Source of the DNA: Chara braunii | Taxonomy: Eukaryota; Streptophyta; Charophyceae; Charales; Characeae | Length of the DNA: 20,044 nucleotides | Assembly (NCBI GenBank): GCA_003427395.1 | Contig: BFEA01000470.1 | Span: 841,236-861,279 of the forward strand | Direction of reading: 5' to 3' | Made by a program: the position numbers and the translations under genes | Shown here: piece after piece, positions 1 through 9,810 of the stretch | Layout: every line of letters begins with the position of its first letter | How positions within the stretch are numbered: the stretch's first letter is position 1 | Notes under the pieces: generated by a model | The model's input: the letters and a program-made list of their open reading frames with translations, nothing else | Told to the model about the DNA's origin: nothing | Databases searched by the model: none

Positions 1-180
1 CCACCCAACCCCCCAAAAAACCACCCCCCCACAATTTATTTTTTTTCGGTGCAATCCCCCCCACGTGTTCCCCTCCACATGCGGGCCCCCGCCAGGTGCG
101 CTCGCTCATGTTTTGGTGTGCGCGCGCCCCCGAAACGCGATTGAGTGCTTTTGAGCGCACGCTAGGGGGCTTTAAGTGTG
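1..180. other. Unassigned C-rich left edge
   Basis: This stretch is C-rich, with runs of C and GC-rich words, and no coding pattern is recognised on either strand. It lies beyond the point where the minus-strand LINE endonuclease similarity fades, so it may be LINE sequence too decayed to read or a different insertion cut by the window edge. Confidence 0.3.
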
Positions 181-799
181 CGCTTAAGCTCGCGCTGAAA
201 TGGTTTCATAGTTTTCTTCTATGTAGTAGGGACAAGGAAAAAGAATATTCCACTTATCCATTCATCTGTCAGGGGCTGCATTGAAGTCCCCCGCGATAAT
301 AATTAGAATTTCATCAGTTATATTTGTCCTTATATTATTAAAAATGTCGATTCTCTCTTGAAAATCATTAGGCCCATAAATGTTAACAACACAAACTACT
401 TTTATTCCCAACATCACTAATGTAGAGCTTCATCTACCCTACTCCTAATCAGCCTCCCAGTATACAATCTTCGCACGCGAATTCAGGGGAATCCAAATAG
501 CAACTCCCCCGAACCACTCCGTCTGGCGTATGATGTTATCTTTTGGTGAGGCCAGATCAGGTTATAAGCCCTGTTACGGTCAGTTGAATCCATGAGGTGG
601 GTTTCCAAAATCCATATTAGGTCTGGCCACGACTGACTACCCACAATGACTCCTTGAGTTATTCCATGACGGTGTGTACCTTTTCCACGTCTGCCGAAGC
701 CAATCCATTTACATTAAGGGATCACAGATCCAGACCTGCGGTTTGAGAACCACGACGCCACACGGGATTCTTCCCATAAAGTGCACGTAGTGCGTCCAT
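181..799 (-). pseudogene. LINE ORF2 endonuclease (APE-type) remnant
   Basis: Read on the minus strand from an ATG at 799, this encodes the N-terminal apurinic/apyrimidinic-type endonuclease of a plant LINE. Such enzymes nick target DNA to prime reverse transcription. Visible blocks, in order, are SLNVNGLA (typical start of the fold), an ETHL block, GGVAIWIP, NIYGPND and IIIAGDFNAAPD; the last holds the Asp/Asn active-site motif. Several stop codons and at least one frame change separate the blocks, so it is dead. The similarity fades below about 240. The reverse-transcriptase part would lie to the left of the window or has been lost. The family assignment is firm from the order of the motifs; the exact LINE clade is not determined. 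Confidence 0.82.
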
Positions 800-1083
800 T
801 GCTAACCCAAACACCCCCTATTTACCCATATATGAGACGGTAGATCTCATACCCTCAACCAGTTGACTGTTTATAATTCTGATGAGGACTGCAGAATTCC
901 TTGTCGCAGAATTCTCCACAAGAAAGTAGAAACCTCAGTTATAGACTATACTGCATTAGCTTTTACTTAGCAGTTGGAGATCAAATAGTGTTAGGTAAGA
1001 TAACCATTTTAACCCTGCTTCTTTGTTCTCATCAAATCTTACAAATGTATCTCTCTTGGTCATATATGCCTTTTCCCCTATAA

Positions 1084-1098
1084 AAAAAAAAAAAAAAG
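1084..1098. repeat. A-run
   Basis: A homopolymer of about 15 A inside the minus-strand ORF1-like region. On the coding strand it reads as a run of Phe codons, so it is probably an expansion within decayed coding sequence. Confidence 0.8.
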
Positions 1099-1776
1099 GT
1101 CAATGTTGTTTGTGAGCCAGGGTCGTAGTGTTTTTTTTATGAGAAAGTCATGTAAATCCCTTTTGAAGGTCTTGTCCCCTGCAGTCAGGAAATCCACATA
1201 TGGGGTCCACCCTCGCATGATCACCCCCCCATATTGCGTTCTCTCATATTTGCACCCCTTTTCCGGACTGGGATTACCAAGTCCCCCCTGGGGGGCTGCA
1301 TCTTACACTCATGACCCTTCTCCAAGTGATGACGAAGCTTTTGTCGTGTTCTCTCTCTTGAGTTTTGTTCTGATGAATTGCGGGAGAACATTCCAGTGGT
1401 GGCCTGATTGCCGATGCTTCCACAACATTTTTCTTTTTATTCATATTTTTATCATTATCATTGTTTTTCTCTCTCATGGAACTGGTAAGACAAACTGGTG
1501 GGTAAACCAGGTTTTCTTGAGCCTGATGAGGCACCTGCTGAGATGCCTGATGCATAGAGACTGCCAGCTGCTTTTCATCAGAAAAAAAAAAACTGTCAGT
1601 CTTTCATCAGAAATAGTCTCCTTGGTCCCATCAGACAACTTCCCCACCAGTTGCGCACTGATAACGTAGCCAGACTCAAAGCTCCTTTCGTTTCCAAGTT
1701 ATGTATTGCACTTTTCTTTTTTGTTTGCGCACTTTTTGAAACTGGCGTAGAAGGAAGAAACAACTTTCGCACAATG

Positions 1777-1810
1777 TAAANAAAAAAAAAAAAAAAAAAA
1801 AAAAAAAAAA
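1777..1810. repeat. A-run containing one N
   Basis: About 30 A with a single undetermined base at 1781. The N suggests the run length was unresolved in sequencing, so the true length is unknown. Confidence 0.85.
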
Positions 1811-1922
1811 GCCTTGGACTTACCGCTTTCCACTGAACCCCCTTTTTATATGTCGCAGGTTGCGGGGTAGTCCTTGCTGAACTACCTTACGCAAGTTTAA
1901 CTGGGACTGCTCATCGGAATGT

Positions 1923-2033
1923 TTAAACCACCAGTACTTCCTAAAGATATGCCCGTTAACGCTACGTGATTTTAGGAAACGTACGCGCCACTACAGGAGC
2001 GGCTGATAGCTGGGCCAAGTACTGGTGGTTTAA
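1923..2033. mobile_element. Inverted-repeat element family A, copy 1 (short form)
   Basis: This is a 111-bp element with near-perfect terminal inverted repeats: TTAAACCACCAGTACTT on the left and its reverse complement on the right. An inner pair CCTAAA/TTTAGG lies 3' of the left arm. The core GCCACTACAGGAGCG is shared with the copies at 16190 and 19094, but this copy lacks a 47-nt module they both carry. It interrupts the minus-strand ORF1-like reading frame. No clear target-site duplication is visible. It is most like a MITE, but the folded core leaves open a retroposed structured RNA. Confidence 0.8.
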
Positions 2034-2167
2034 TAGTTGAGTGTATGCGGTGTCCCAGAATTCAGTAGATTGAGAACCTGATTTCTCTTTCAATCTCATC
2101 AGAAGCCAATTTGCTAACTGATGAAATTTTTGGCCCTCTGGAATCAGATCTTCCGGTGTAACCGGTG

Positions 2168-2500
2168 ACTTCTCCACCCCCTCTCCCCCCTTCCCCCCCC
2201 CCCTTCTCTTCCGCTTGACAGTCCCCCCAAGTTCCCCAACAACCCAACAGGGCCAACACCTACACCGCCCTTACCAGAGGGAACGCCACCTCTTACTCCG
2301 CCGCCCCCTCCTCCCTCAGACCCCCGTCCAACCTCTCCGCATCCCCTTCCTGTCAGACACACTCCCCTTCCACTTCTGTACGTACCCTCTCCCCCACTCC
2401 TCCCCTTCCCCTAGATTCCCCCCCATCCCTTCCACCACCCGCCTCCTATTCCCCCTCCACCACCTCACCTTACCCCCTCCCCTACCAGAGCCCCTGGCCA
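2168..2500. repeat. Pyrimidine-rich low-complexity tract
   Basis: A C/T-rich stretch dominated by CCCC, TCCCC and CCTCC words. Open frames through it (Pro/Ser/Leu-rich on plus, Gly-rich on minus) are composition artefacts. No gene is seen. Confidence 0.85.
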
Positions 2501-2540
2501 GCCAGCTCAGCATCTCTGATTCTTGGGAGGGGCCGGCCTG

Positions 2541-2598
2541 AAATGACCTACAGAAGGAGCCCTCACCTTCCCCCGAAATAACCTACAGAAGGAGCCCA
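2541..2598. repeat. 35-bp tandem duplication
   Basis: Two units, 2541-2563 and 2576-2598, share GACCTACAGAAGGAGCCC-like sequence with one difference at the sixth base. The period is 35 bp. Confidence 0.75.
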
Positions 2599-3560
2599 AC
2601 CGATCGCAGCAGGTCCACAAGGCGGGGGACATCCAAAGGCGAAGAGAGAGAGTAAAGCACTTTTGGGGCTCATGCCCCAGCAGGCCCGGCTCGGATGTCA
2701 TGGCGGGCATTAATAGCAAGTCAATGTAGGGGTTCAAACTTTGAAGTGCAGTCAAAGTATAAAGCGTCGTGACGAACCACATTCTGTAACACGCGACTTT
2801 CTGCGCGGTTGCAATGAGGGGTCCTAAGTTGGGAAGGTTGGGCCAATTACGGGAGATCGGGATCGGTGGGAAATTGCATCAGTGTCCTTGCTTTTTCGTC
2901 TTTTCCGTCGCTTCTTTTCGAATGGCTGGGTTCGGAGCTGGGCGTGTCCTGGGATGGCCGGTTGATTGATTAGTCGGCTGGATGGCTGGCGCGCCTCCAT
3001 GCGCGCAATTAATAAATGTTGACGTCGTTTCTCTCGCTTCAGTTTCGATCTTTTGGGCGCGGACATCGCGCGGGAATTTGCCTTGTTCTTTTTGAATTTT
3101 TCTTTCAATTTTTTTTCGAAATTTGTCGAGCCCTGATGGCTCTCGGAATTTCGGACTTTCTTCCCGGAACCTGTACTTTTGCTTTTCGCATTAGTAAGGG
3201 ATTTAGGAATTTTGTAATTAGGACTTTCTTTTGCCGCGCGGCGCCCTTATTTGCTTACGCGCTTCTTTTTTGCGGCTGCAACGGAATTCTGATTAGTCGG
3301 CGCCTTTAATCGGGTGTGTAACTGTAATCTTGGGTTGGCGCCATTGTAACAGTATCTTTCTTCTTGCTCTTCGTCCTTCCCGCCCTCCTTCTCTTTCTTT
3401 TGCTGCGTTTTTGAAACTACGGACTGCATGCTCAGATCGATGTGTGAAGAGTGGCTACGTCCCCCACGCCGCGGCCCGGTCATGCAGAACGTAGGCACTC
3501 GCTCTCTAATCTCCCCTTTAAGTCTTGGTAATTTTGTGTTCTTCGCGCATGCATGCACGC

Positions 3561-3567
3561 TATAAAT
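3561..3567 (+). promoter_or_regulatory. TATA box of the retroelement promoter
   Basis: TATAAAT lies just after an alternating CATGCATG stretch and about 1.6 kb upstream of the primer-binding site. Its position and strand fit a U3 promoter, with transcription expected to start about 30 bp downstream. There is no experimental support. Confidence 0.4.
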
Positions 3568-4511
3568 TCCGGTTGCTAGATTAGTTAGCTCTCTTAACCG
3601 GCTGTTGGAAGCTCGGGGTTGTGCGATCAGGGAGGATCAGCACACGAGCGAAGTAAGAGGTGAGGTGAGCAGGAGTCGGGCGACCTGACCAGCTGGTGCC
3701 GAACGCGCGGGGTTGACGCAGGCCACGACGGACTGTGGGCGTGGGCGAACCTGATGGGTGTGGGAGGACTAAGCGGGGTGACGACTTCGTGGTTTGGTGC
3801 GCGACGACGGACTGTCCGCACCGGCGAAGAAGAGAGAGGAAGAGAGAGTTGAGGTTGATGGATGCGGTTTTACTGTTCTCCTATCTTTTCTCCCTCCTGT
3901 CTTGTGTACATAAGTTTTGATTTCGGCTCCGGGCAGCTTGCCCGTTCTTTTCAATTTCTCGAAATTTAAACCTGGGGTTTTTGCTTACATTTCCCCTCGC
4001 GACTCTCCCATCTTTGATATGCTATGTGTATGATTACGGAATGGATGGATGTATGGATGCCATGCTTGATTGCATCTTTTTGCTGAGAAACCCTTGTCTT
4101 TTTTTTTGTTGGTCACATTCGACGCACTCGTGTGTAGAATAGGGATTTTGTGCAATCGATAATCCTGTCTTTGTCTCTGCTTGTTTTTTTTTTTATCGAG
4201 CTGTTTGTGATCATTGCATCTTGCATAACTCAGAACATCACAAAGTGATTAGGCGGTCGGATCCCGGGCTCGATGAACGCCGCTCGAGGACTCGTGTAAG
4301 ACGCGATCTAAGTTGCGCACTTACACATATCCCCGTGCATCGACTCAACGGGACCATCAATCCGTCCGATTGAGAGCGGCCATCTCGAAATCCGCAATGA
4401 CACAATCGTCCCGCACAAGCACGCGTAAGTCTGACGACAGTCACGCGGCCTGCACAAGCTCGCACGCGACGACCGTGATCCGTCCTTAGGCAACTCATAA
4501 ATCGCAATGCC

Positions 4512-4853
4512 ATGAGGACACGATCCTGGGACTCCGACTCATCCTACAACCCGGATTACTTCACCCCTTTGATAAACGAACTCCTCCGACAGAGATACCC
4601 CTGCCACACCGAGAATCGACTATGTCCTCGGGAGTTCCACTGCGCCACCTCTAGCGACCCCCGGTCCTCTGATTTCCCTTCTCCCGACCACACCTACTAC
4701 ATCATCCACCCGGGATTTGTCGTCATCACCACCAGTTTCCCTCCTTTTCGCCTTCTTCTCCCGTATCATCAACTCAGCGTCGTTCTGTGGCCGGCCATAG
4801 CCCCCTATTGGCCCAGCACGCCCTGCGGAAATTGTCGACGTGGCGGCGAATGA
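4512..4853 (+). CDS. Hypothetical 113-residue frame in the LTR/leader
   Basis: An ATG-initiated frame between the TATA box and the primer-binding site. It starts MRTRSWDSDSSYNPDYFTPL and is rich in Pro, Ser and aromatic residues. I recognise no domain. It would be an upstream ORF in the retroelement transcript. An open frame this long could arise by chance in GC-rich DNA, so this is a candidate only. Confidence 0.2.
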   Translation: MRTRSWDSDSSYNPDYFTPLINELLRQRYPCHTENRLCPREFHCATSSDPRSSDFPSPDHTYYIIHPGFVVITTSFPPFRLLLPYHQLSVVLWPAIAPYWPSTPCGNCRRGGE

Positions 4854-5152
4854 AGAACCTCGGAATTCCGAAGGCCCAACTCAAACACGCAGCGGCCTGC
4901 GCCGCGTGGCGGCCTCCGACGACACAACTTTTCGGGACCACCTCCTCCGCGGAGGGACTTCCCGTAAGTCGTCGCCCACAGTACCCAAGCCCCATCGGGC
5001 CTTGAGTCCCTTGCGCACACGCCCCTTATTCGCCTAAATGCATTCATACCCCTAAGACTCCCCCACTTTCCCCAAAAATCCTTGGCACACCCCTTTTCGC
5101 ACTTCCAGGCCCACATCCCACTCCGATCATGAAGTCACGCTGGGCGTGAAGT

Positions 5153-5164
5153 TGGTATCGGAGC
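5153..5164 (+). promoter_or_regulatory. Primer-binding site, tRNA-iMet type
   Basis: TGGTATCGGAGC differs by one base from TGGTATCAGAGC, the site complementary to the 3' end of initiator tRNA-Met that primes minus-strand DNA synthesis in most plant LTR retroelements. It lies about 150 bp upstream of the gag ATG, as expected. The single mismatch fits decay. Confidence 0.85.
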
Positions 5165-5305
5165 CCGACACGTGGCTGGGTCTTAGGATCAATAGCATAA
5201 TAATTAGGCGATCTGGCTAACCGAGGGCGGCCTTGCCCTCGGAACGCTCATAGACGCGACCCCGTCGTCACCCGAAGTAGATCAGCCAATAGACGAGCAG
5301 CCAAT

Positions 5306-6822
5306 ATGGCCGCCAATGTGCCAAACCCGCAGCAGAATGTTAATCAACCGAATCCTAATCAACCCGCCCCACGTGCACGGGCTCCCATGACGCCATGTGA
5401 TCTATATTTATTTGACCATGCGCACCACCTTGCAGGAGCATGGTTGGCCACGCTCCGAGCACAATAGTATGACGATAACGAAGCTCAGGTAAATATCCCC
5501 GCTCGATTGGGAGGAGACGCTCATCACTGGTTTAGTACCTATGTGTGGGTAGATCTCCAGACCTTCGAACGAGACTTTCTGAACCGATTTGATTACGTTC
5601 ACCCAGAGCAAGCACTTTACATAATCAAGGATCGAGTGCAAAAACCGCTCGAGTCCGTTGCGGAGTATCGGAACCGGTTCTATCGAATGTTTGTAAAGAC
5701 TGAGCGAGGAGAGCAAAGTAGGGAGAGATTTGTTCATAGACGGACTCCGCAGCCGAACAATAAGGGGATTATAAGGGCGAAGCTGCGAAAGCAGTTTTCC
5801 CCCACCAATCATACATTACAGCAAATCATGGACGTTGCGCAGCTGCAGAAGACATGGAACGGAAGTTCGTGGCGAACTTCCTGGAAGGAGAGGACTATTC
5901 TAGGGAAGGAGATTCGTCCGAACTCGCAAGGGCAAAAGCTGAATTGTCTGCGCTGCAAAACAAATTCGAAAACATGGGGTTTGTGTCGGATCCTGTCACC
6001 TACATAGAACAGATAGCCCCTAAACGACCAGTTCCAAGTGAGATCCCAAGTGTCCCCGTCCCTGTAATGCCAATGCCTGTAAGAACGGCACCCCCGCCCC
6101 CAGTCGAGACTCCCGTACGATCGAATGAATCAACTACCATGCTCGAGCTGACCAAAACCTTGGTTAGTCTAATTCAGGAAAGCAAAAAGGAGCAGCGAGA
6201 GCAAAATGCTCGGTTGGAAGCCATGATGAGGAACATGCGGCCCATTGCGGTGCGTGCCCCTCCAATTCAGCAAGGGTTAGCCCCGGCCCCCGCTCTTGGA
6301 GGAATCGCAGGCAATCTGAACGTCTCTTATGCATGTCATCAACCTGGACATCTAGCCCGTGATTGCCCTCACAGGCCTCCGCAACAACGTGTCGGGGTCG
6401 CGCCGATGGCCGCAGCGCCCATCGCTAACGGACCAGGACGAGTCAGAGTTTTGATGGAAGAAATAGAGGGTGGGGGAAGTGCCCTAGCCACCACGGAAGA
6501 TTCCGCCAAGCTAATCCCGTTAGATCAGTACATATCACTTGGTTATCCCGGGCTTGGAATGATCGGAACGATCAGACCAGCGAAACAGAAAGAGGTGGCG
6601 GAGTGGCGACCTTCTCTAGGGGAGATGGAATCAGGAGGACCCACTTTCATCACGGGAGAAATCGATGTATTAAACATCGTCCGAGCCTTGGACCATCGGA
6701 TTCCGCTTCCGATCGGTCATTTGCTTTCGATCTCTGAACAAGCCAACGAGCGGAGGTTGCAGCACTGCAAAGCGAACCGAAAACGATTCGCTCTGGCCCG
6801 AGTACCGAACGCAAAGACTTAA
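5306..6822 (+). pseudogene. gag: Retrotransposon Gag (capsid/nucleocapsid), broken
   Basis: Gag forms the virus-like particle that packages element RNA. The chosen start is ATG 5306 (MAANVPNPQQ), about 150 bp after the primer-binding site; it gives one frame into the capsid-like region with LGGDAHHWFSTYVW and a RFDYVHPEQALY block typical of retrotransposon Gag. A TAG at 5465 breaks the frame, and near 5842 the reading frame changes (net one-base loss), after which it stays open to TAA at 6820. A nucleocapsid zinc knuckle lies at 6325-6366: the CHQPGHLARDC part is intact, but the first Cys of CX2CX4HX4C is Ser (6325). A Pro/Met-rich linker and a possible coiled segment (about 6130-6240, ESKKEQREQNARLEAM) precede it. 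After the TAA, the same frame runs on into the protease. Confidence 0.88.
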
Positions 6823-7248
6823 AGCCCCACACTCGAGGAAAATCCGACAGGCACTTCGGATCCGATACGGGTAGGATTAATCCAGAAAGACGACCATTTA
6901 ATGCGGATTAAACCCATCCCGTGGAAGTCTGCAGAATGCGATATTGAAATTTGGGGAATTCCGTATAACGCAAGCATTAATTCAGGAGCGGCCGATTTGG
7001 CTATTTCGTTAAGAGTAGTCGAGAGAGCAGGAAGGAAAAACGATCTGATCATGCTCAATGAGAAAGATCAACTCGTTTCGGCACATGAAGAAAAGATCAA
7101 GACTGTGGAAAGAATGACCAATGTCGCTTTTCGATTAGGAAAAGTGCACGCGCTTGGGGATGTTGCAGTACTAGATGTTAATACGTACGACGTTCTTTTT
7201 GGACTTCCTGCTCTTGTAGCGTTACGAGCAAACCTGGATTTCGAGTGA
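6823..7248 (+). pseudogene. Retropepsin-type aspartic protease, active site lost
   Basis: The protease that would process the Gag-Pol polyprotein. Reading in the frame of the second part of Gag, the fold is recognisable from IWGIPYNASINSGAADLAIS through DVAVLDVNTYDVLFGLPAL. The family active site is D-S/T-G; here it reads N-S-G, with the Asn codon at 6979-6981, a single G-to-A change from Asp. The second conserved hydrophobic block (YDVLFG) is present. It ends at TGA 7246, but the same frame continues coding-like into the linker before RT, so the stop is a lesion and not the natural end. Confidence 0.8.
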
Positions 7249-7715
7249 CGATCTATCGTCCTCCGAAATACAGGAGGAAAGCCCTATGCTGTACCTATGA
7301 GGCTAACCCTTCGTACCACCATCAGCACAGTCCCACAGGTTTCGCCGATGATGGCAGTAACTCTCCGCATGATCTCCTGGGATGAATCCGCAAACGGAAA
7401 GTCATTGACGAATGAGGCCGACAGCAGTGATGAGGACGACCCTGAAATCTCGAAGCTAGCACGATAGCGTGTTTACTACCCGCCACCCAGAACGATAGCA
7501 AGAACGATGCATCTGACTAGTAGGAAAGCTCAGAGGACCAAAGCGATGATCTTGGGTGAACCCCTTGTGCAGATTTCGAGGATGGTCGATTCTTTGGAAC
7601 CCCCTCAAACCCTGTACGAAGGAATCACCCCGCTCCTCTCTCGATACAACGATAAAAAGCATTACTGCAACATTATGGAACTACCGAGGTCTCATTTGAC
7701 ATCTGCTAAAGAAGT
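7249..7715 (+). pseudogene. Pol linker between protease and RT
   Basis: Coding-like sequence in the same frame as the protease, with an acidic patch (EADSSDEDDPE, near 7410-7445), a TAG at 7465 and an open stretch 7507-7710. It includes VDSLEPPQTLYEG, and a related SLEPP motif recurs just after the frame change near 7710. No enzyme motif is seen; it is the spacer usual between protease and RT in Ty3 elements. Confidence 0.55.
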
Positions 7716-8849
7716 GTGATTGTTCAATTGGAAGCGGAAGCAAGTTCTCTGGAACCCCCTGGGCGTCTCGAAGCAGAAAAAGACGAACTGGGGATAAAGA
7801 TCACAACGAAGAACGTGCCATTGCAGGATATTTGTGACGGGATTACCCCGGAAGGACACGTGGCAATCCGGGAAGAAGATGCCCAGATGATGGCCACGGT
7901 GTTCTCCTGGCGATCGGACCATTCGTTCATTTCTACACCCCCGCCCGATGTGGCGAAACCTGCACGCACAAAACAGATAGAGGTACGGATCTGGGGTCAA
8001 CTTTTTGAGTTACACGTGTCACAATACGTACCCGATGAAATTCATCGGTTGATTGCGGACATTTTGACGGAATATCGGAGAGCGATTAGCATGACAGACA
8101 CTGACATTGGCCTGTCGTTAGTTATTCAACACGAAATACAGACCGGAAATCACTCCCCGATCCATTGTCATCCGTACCGATACTCCCTGATAGAACGCAA
8201 AAAGGCTCTCGAACGAATTCGAGAATTCGAAGCTTGCGGATGGACTGAACCCGCCACCGGACCATGGTCATTTCCCATCGTACTAGTGCCGAAGAAAAAC
8301 GGATCAATCCGCATATGCATCGATTATCACAAGTTGAATGAAATCACGATTAAAGATGTGTACCCCCTCCCCCGGATTGATGATTTGTTCGATGCGATTG
8401 GATACGCTAATTATTTTAGCAAGTTTTATATTCGGCATGACTTCCATCACATTCAAGTAAAGGAGGAAGATCGGTCGAAGACGGCCTTCGTACTGTTTGA
8501 AGGTACGTGGCAGTGGGTTCGATGTCCGATGGGGATTTGCAACGCGTCTGCCACGTTTCAGTCAGCGATGAACATAACGTTCCAGAATTTCGTCAACAAG
8601 ACACGGATGACACACGGGATGATTAACTTTTGTATGATCGTGTACATGGATGATATCCTGGTCTTTTCGGAAACCTATCACGGACACGCACAACATATCG
8701 AATGGACATTGGGCGCGTTGAGAGACGTTGGGTTCAAGATTGCGCTCGAGAAGAGCGAATTTTTCCTCTCGGAAATTTCGTTCTTGGGCTACGTCGTGAC
8801 ACGTGGAGGACTACGACCGGACTCAAGAAAGGTTGCGGCAATGAAATAA
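7716..8849 (+). pseudogene. pol: Reverse transcriptase (Ty3/gypsy), catalytically dead
   Basis: The RT that copies element RNA into DNA. The frame opens after the change near 7710 and runs 377 codons. Motifs in order: an IHCHPYRYS region, LVPKKNGSIRICIDYHKLNE (fingers), VYPLPRIDDLFD, FSKFYIRHDFHHIQV, FRCPMG-type block VRCPMGICNASATFQ, YMDDILVFSE (8643 onward) and EKSEFFLSEISFLGYVVT (thumb/connection). YMDD is intact, but the first catalytic Asp, normally in an LDL context before the HHIQ block, is Tyr (8427-8429), and a nearby Gly is Asp (8439-8441). The stop at 8847 lies inside the connection to RNase H, which continues in the same frame. Confidence 0.93.
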
Positions 8850-9569
8850 GCCCCGGTTCCCACGTCACTAACACAGGTTCGAGCCTTCTTGGGGTTAGCA
8901 TTGTACTACCGGCGCTTCATCCAAGGCTTTGTCGCGATTGCACGGCCATTAACGAACCTGCTAGGGAAGGACTAGCCTCTCAACTGGGACGCGGAGTGCC
9001 AACAAGCTTTCGCAACCCTCAAGGACGCTCTGGGGATGGTTCCTATTTTGATTCGGTCGGACCCCTCGAAACAGTTCATTCTCATCACGCACTGGCAACC
9101 AGAAGCTATCTCCGTTATTTTAGCGCAGAAGGGGAACGATGGTCGTGAACACGTCATCGAATACGCGTCACGCACGGTACCGGACGAGCGAAGGAATGAC
9201 TCAAGACCTCAGGGCGAGTGTTATGCAGTAGTTTGGGGAATTCAACACTTCTATCTGTATCTCTACGGACAAAAGTTTCGCCTCGTGACGAATCACGAGC
9301 CTCTGCTAGCTTTGAAAAAGCTCACCAACTACACGGGCATGATTGGCCGATGGGCGGTACGACTACAGGAGTACGATTTCGATATCGTCCATCGAAAGAC
9401 AAAGCGACACGGCAACGCGGACGGACTGACACGTCTGCATCTACCGGCTAAAGTACTAAAGGGCGAGGAAATTACACCGTGGAAGGAGCCGGAATTGACA
9501 AACGAGCCTAAGTATGGACAAGTGGCAGTTTTCTCACGTGGCAAGAAGCAGAACGGTGGCAATGGATGA
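8850..9569 (+). pseudogene. pol: RNase H domain of Pol, catalytic residues replaced
   Basis: Reads in the same frame as RT after the TAA at 8847: VRAFLGLALYYRRFI (connection), a TAG at 8973, then QAFATLKDAL and the RNase H fold. RNase H removes the RNA strand during reverse transcription. The first catalytic Asp (TD motif) is His at 9090-9092. The Glu of ECYAVVW (9216) is intact. The Asp of the VTDH motif is Asn (9291-9293), while the final Asp of NADGLTRL (9420) is kept. Two of four acidic positions are therefore lost. The frame ends at TGA 9567; the coding signal moves to another frame near 9550 and leads into the PHD finger. Confidence 0.88.
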
Positions 9570-9810
9570 CGGAGGTAACCCCACTACCCCTCTTTCTCCC
9601 CGTTCCTCTTCGTCTCTCCTTTCCCTGCCTGACAAATTTTGCTATTTTTGCGAAGCTATCTCCCGCGTGTACTCGGTTTCCATGTGTCCTAACGGGGAAG
9701 GGTATGCGGACTAGATAGAGTGTCGACAGTGTGTCGCACGAGCCCATGGCTCGTGCATCTAATACAGAAACGATAGTAAGCTGTGGTTGTGCCCCTTATG
9801 TCGGACCGAC
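9514..9810 (+). pseudogene. PHD-type zinc finger embedded in Pol between RNase H and integrase
   Basis: In one frame the zinc ligands are Cys 9640, Cys 9649, Cys 9721, Cys 9730, His 9745, Cys 9754, Cys 9790 and Cys 9799 (codon starts), with a Trp at 9784 two residues before the last Cys pair. Order and spacing (CX2C, 23, CX2C, X4-H-X2-C, 11, CX2C) give C4HC3, the PHD pattern, not the C3HC4 of RING; the ending WLCPLC is typical. Two in-frame stops (TAG 9712, TAA 9760) show decay, yet all eight ligands survive. PHD fingers commonly bind the histone H3 tail, so a role in chromatin recognition by the integration complex is inferred. A Ser/Pro-rich linker (9570-9625) precedes it, and the frame leads directly into the integrase zinc domain. 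Confidence 0.75.

Larger units (their letters stand above)
957..2177 (-). pseudogene. Putative LINE ORF1 remnant
   Basis: On the minus strand, upstream of the endonuclease, several coding-like stretches follow one another in different frames. They are 2177-2040 (begins MEKSPVTPEDL, contains FWDTAYTQL), 1922-1830 (contains SDEQSQLNLRKVV), about 1665-1600 (contains QLVGKLSDGTKET), 1555-1274 and about 1265-957 (contains TFVRFDENKEAGLKWL, ending in TAA). The position before the endonuclease is where a LINE ORF1 (RNA-binding protein) belongs, and the FVRF segment is loosely RRM-like. No zinc knuckle is seen. A family A inverted-repeat element splits the first two stretches, and A-runs (T-runs on this strand) interrupt others. 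It could also be part of an unrelated gene; assignment to the LINE rests on position and strand. Confidence 0.5.
2786..5152 (+). repeat. Probable 5' LTR plus leader region, left boundary unproven
   Basis: This is the non-gag region upstream of the primer-binding site. It contains a TATA box at 3561, T-rich stretches, and short repeats around 3726 and 3804 (GACGGACTGT). In LTR retroelements the LTR ends immediately before the PBS, so its 3' limit should be at or just before 5152. The left limit is a guess at a TG (2786). A 2.4-kb LTR would be long but is known in Ty3 elements. No matching copy was found 3' of the coding region, so LTR identity is inferred from position only. Confidence 0.4.

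Noticed and set aside
878-890. CTGATGAG motif (also near 1525), as in hammerhead ribozymes of plant retrozymes
   Set aside because: No CGAAA box or flanking stems follow at a suitable distance.
2215-2541. Pro-rich open frame on plus and Gly-rich frames on minus
   Set aside because: Pure composition effect of the pyrimidine-rich tract.
4238-4513. Minus-strand Arg-rich frames
   Set aside because: No motif and overlapping competing frames; likely chance openings in GC-rich leader sequence.
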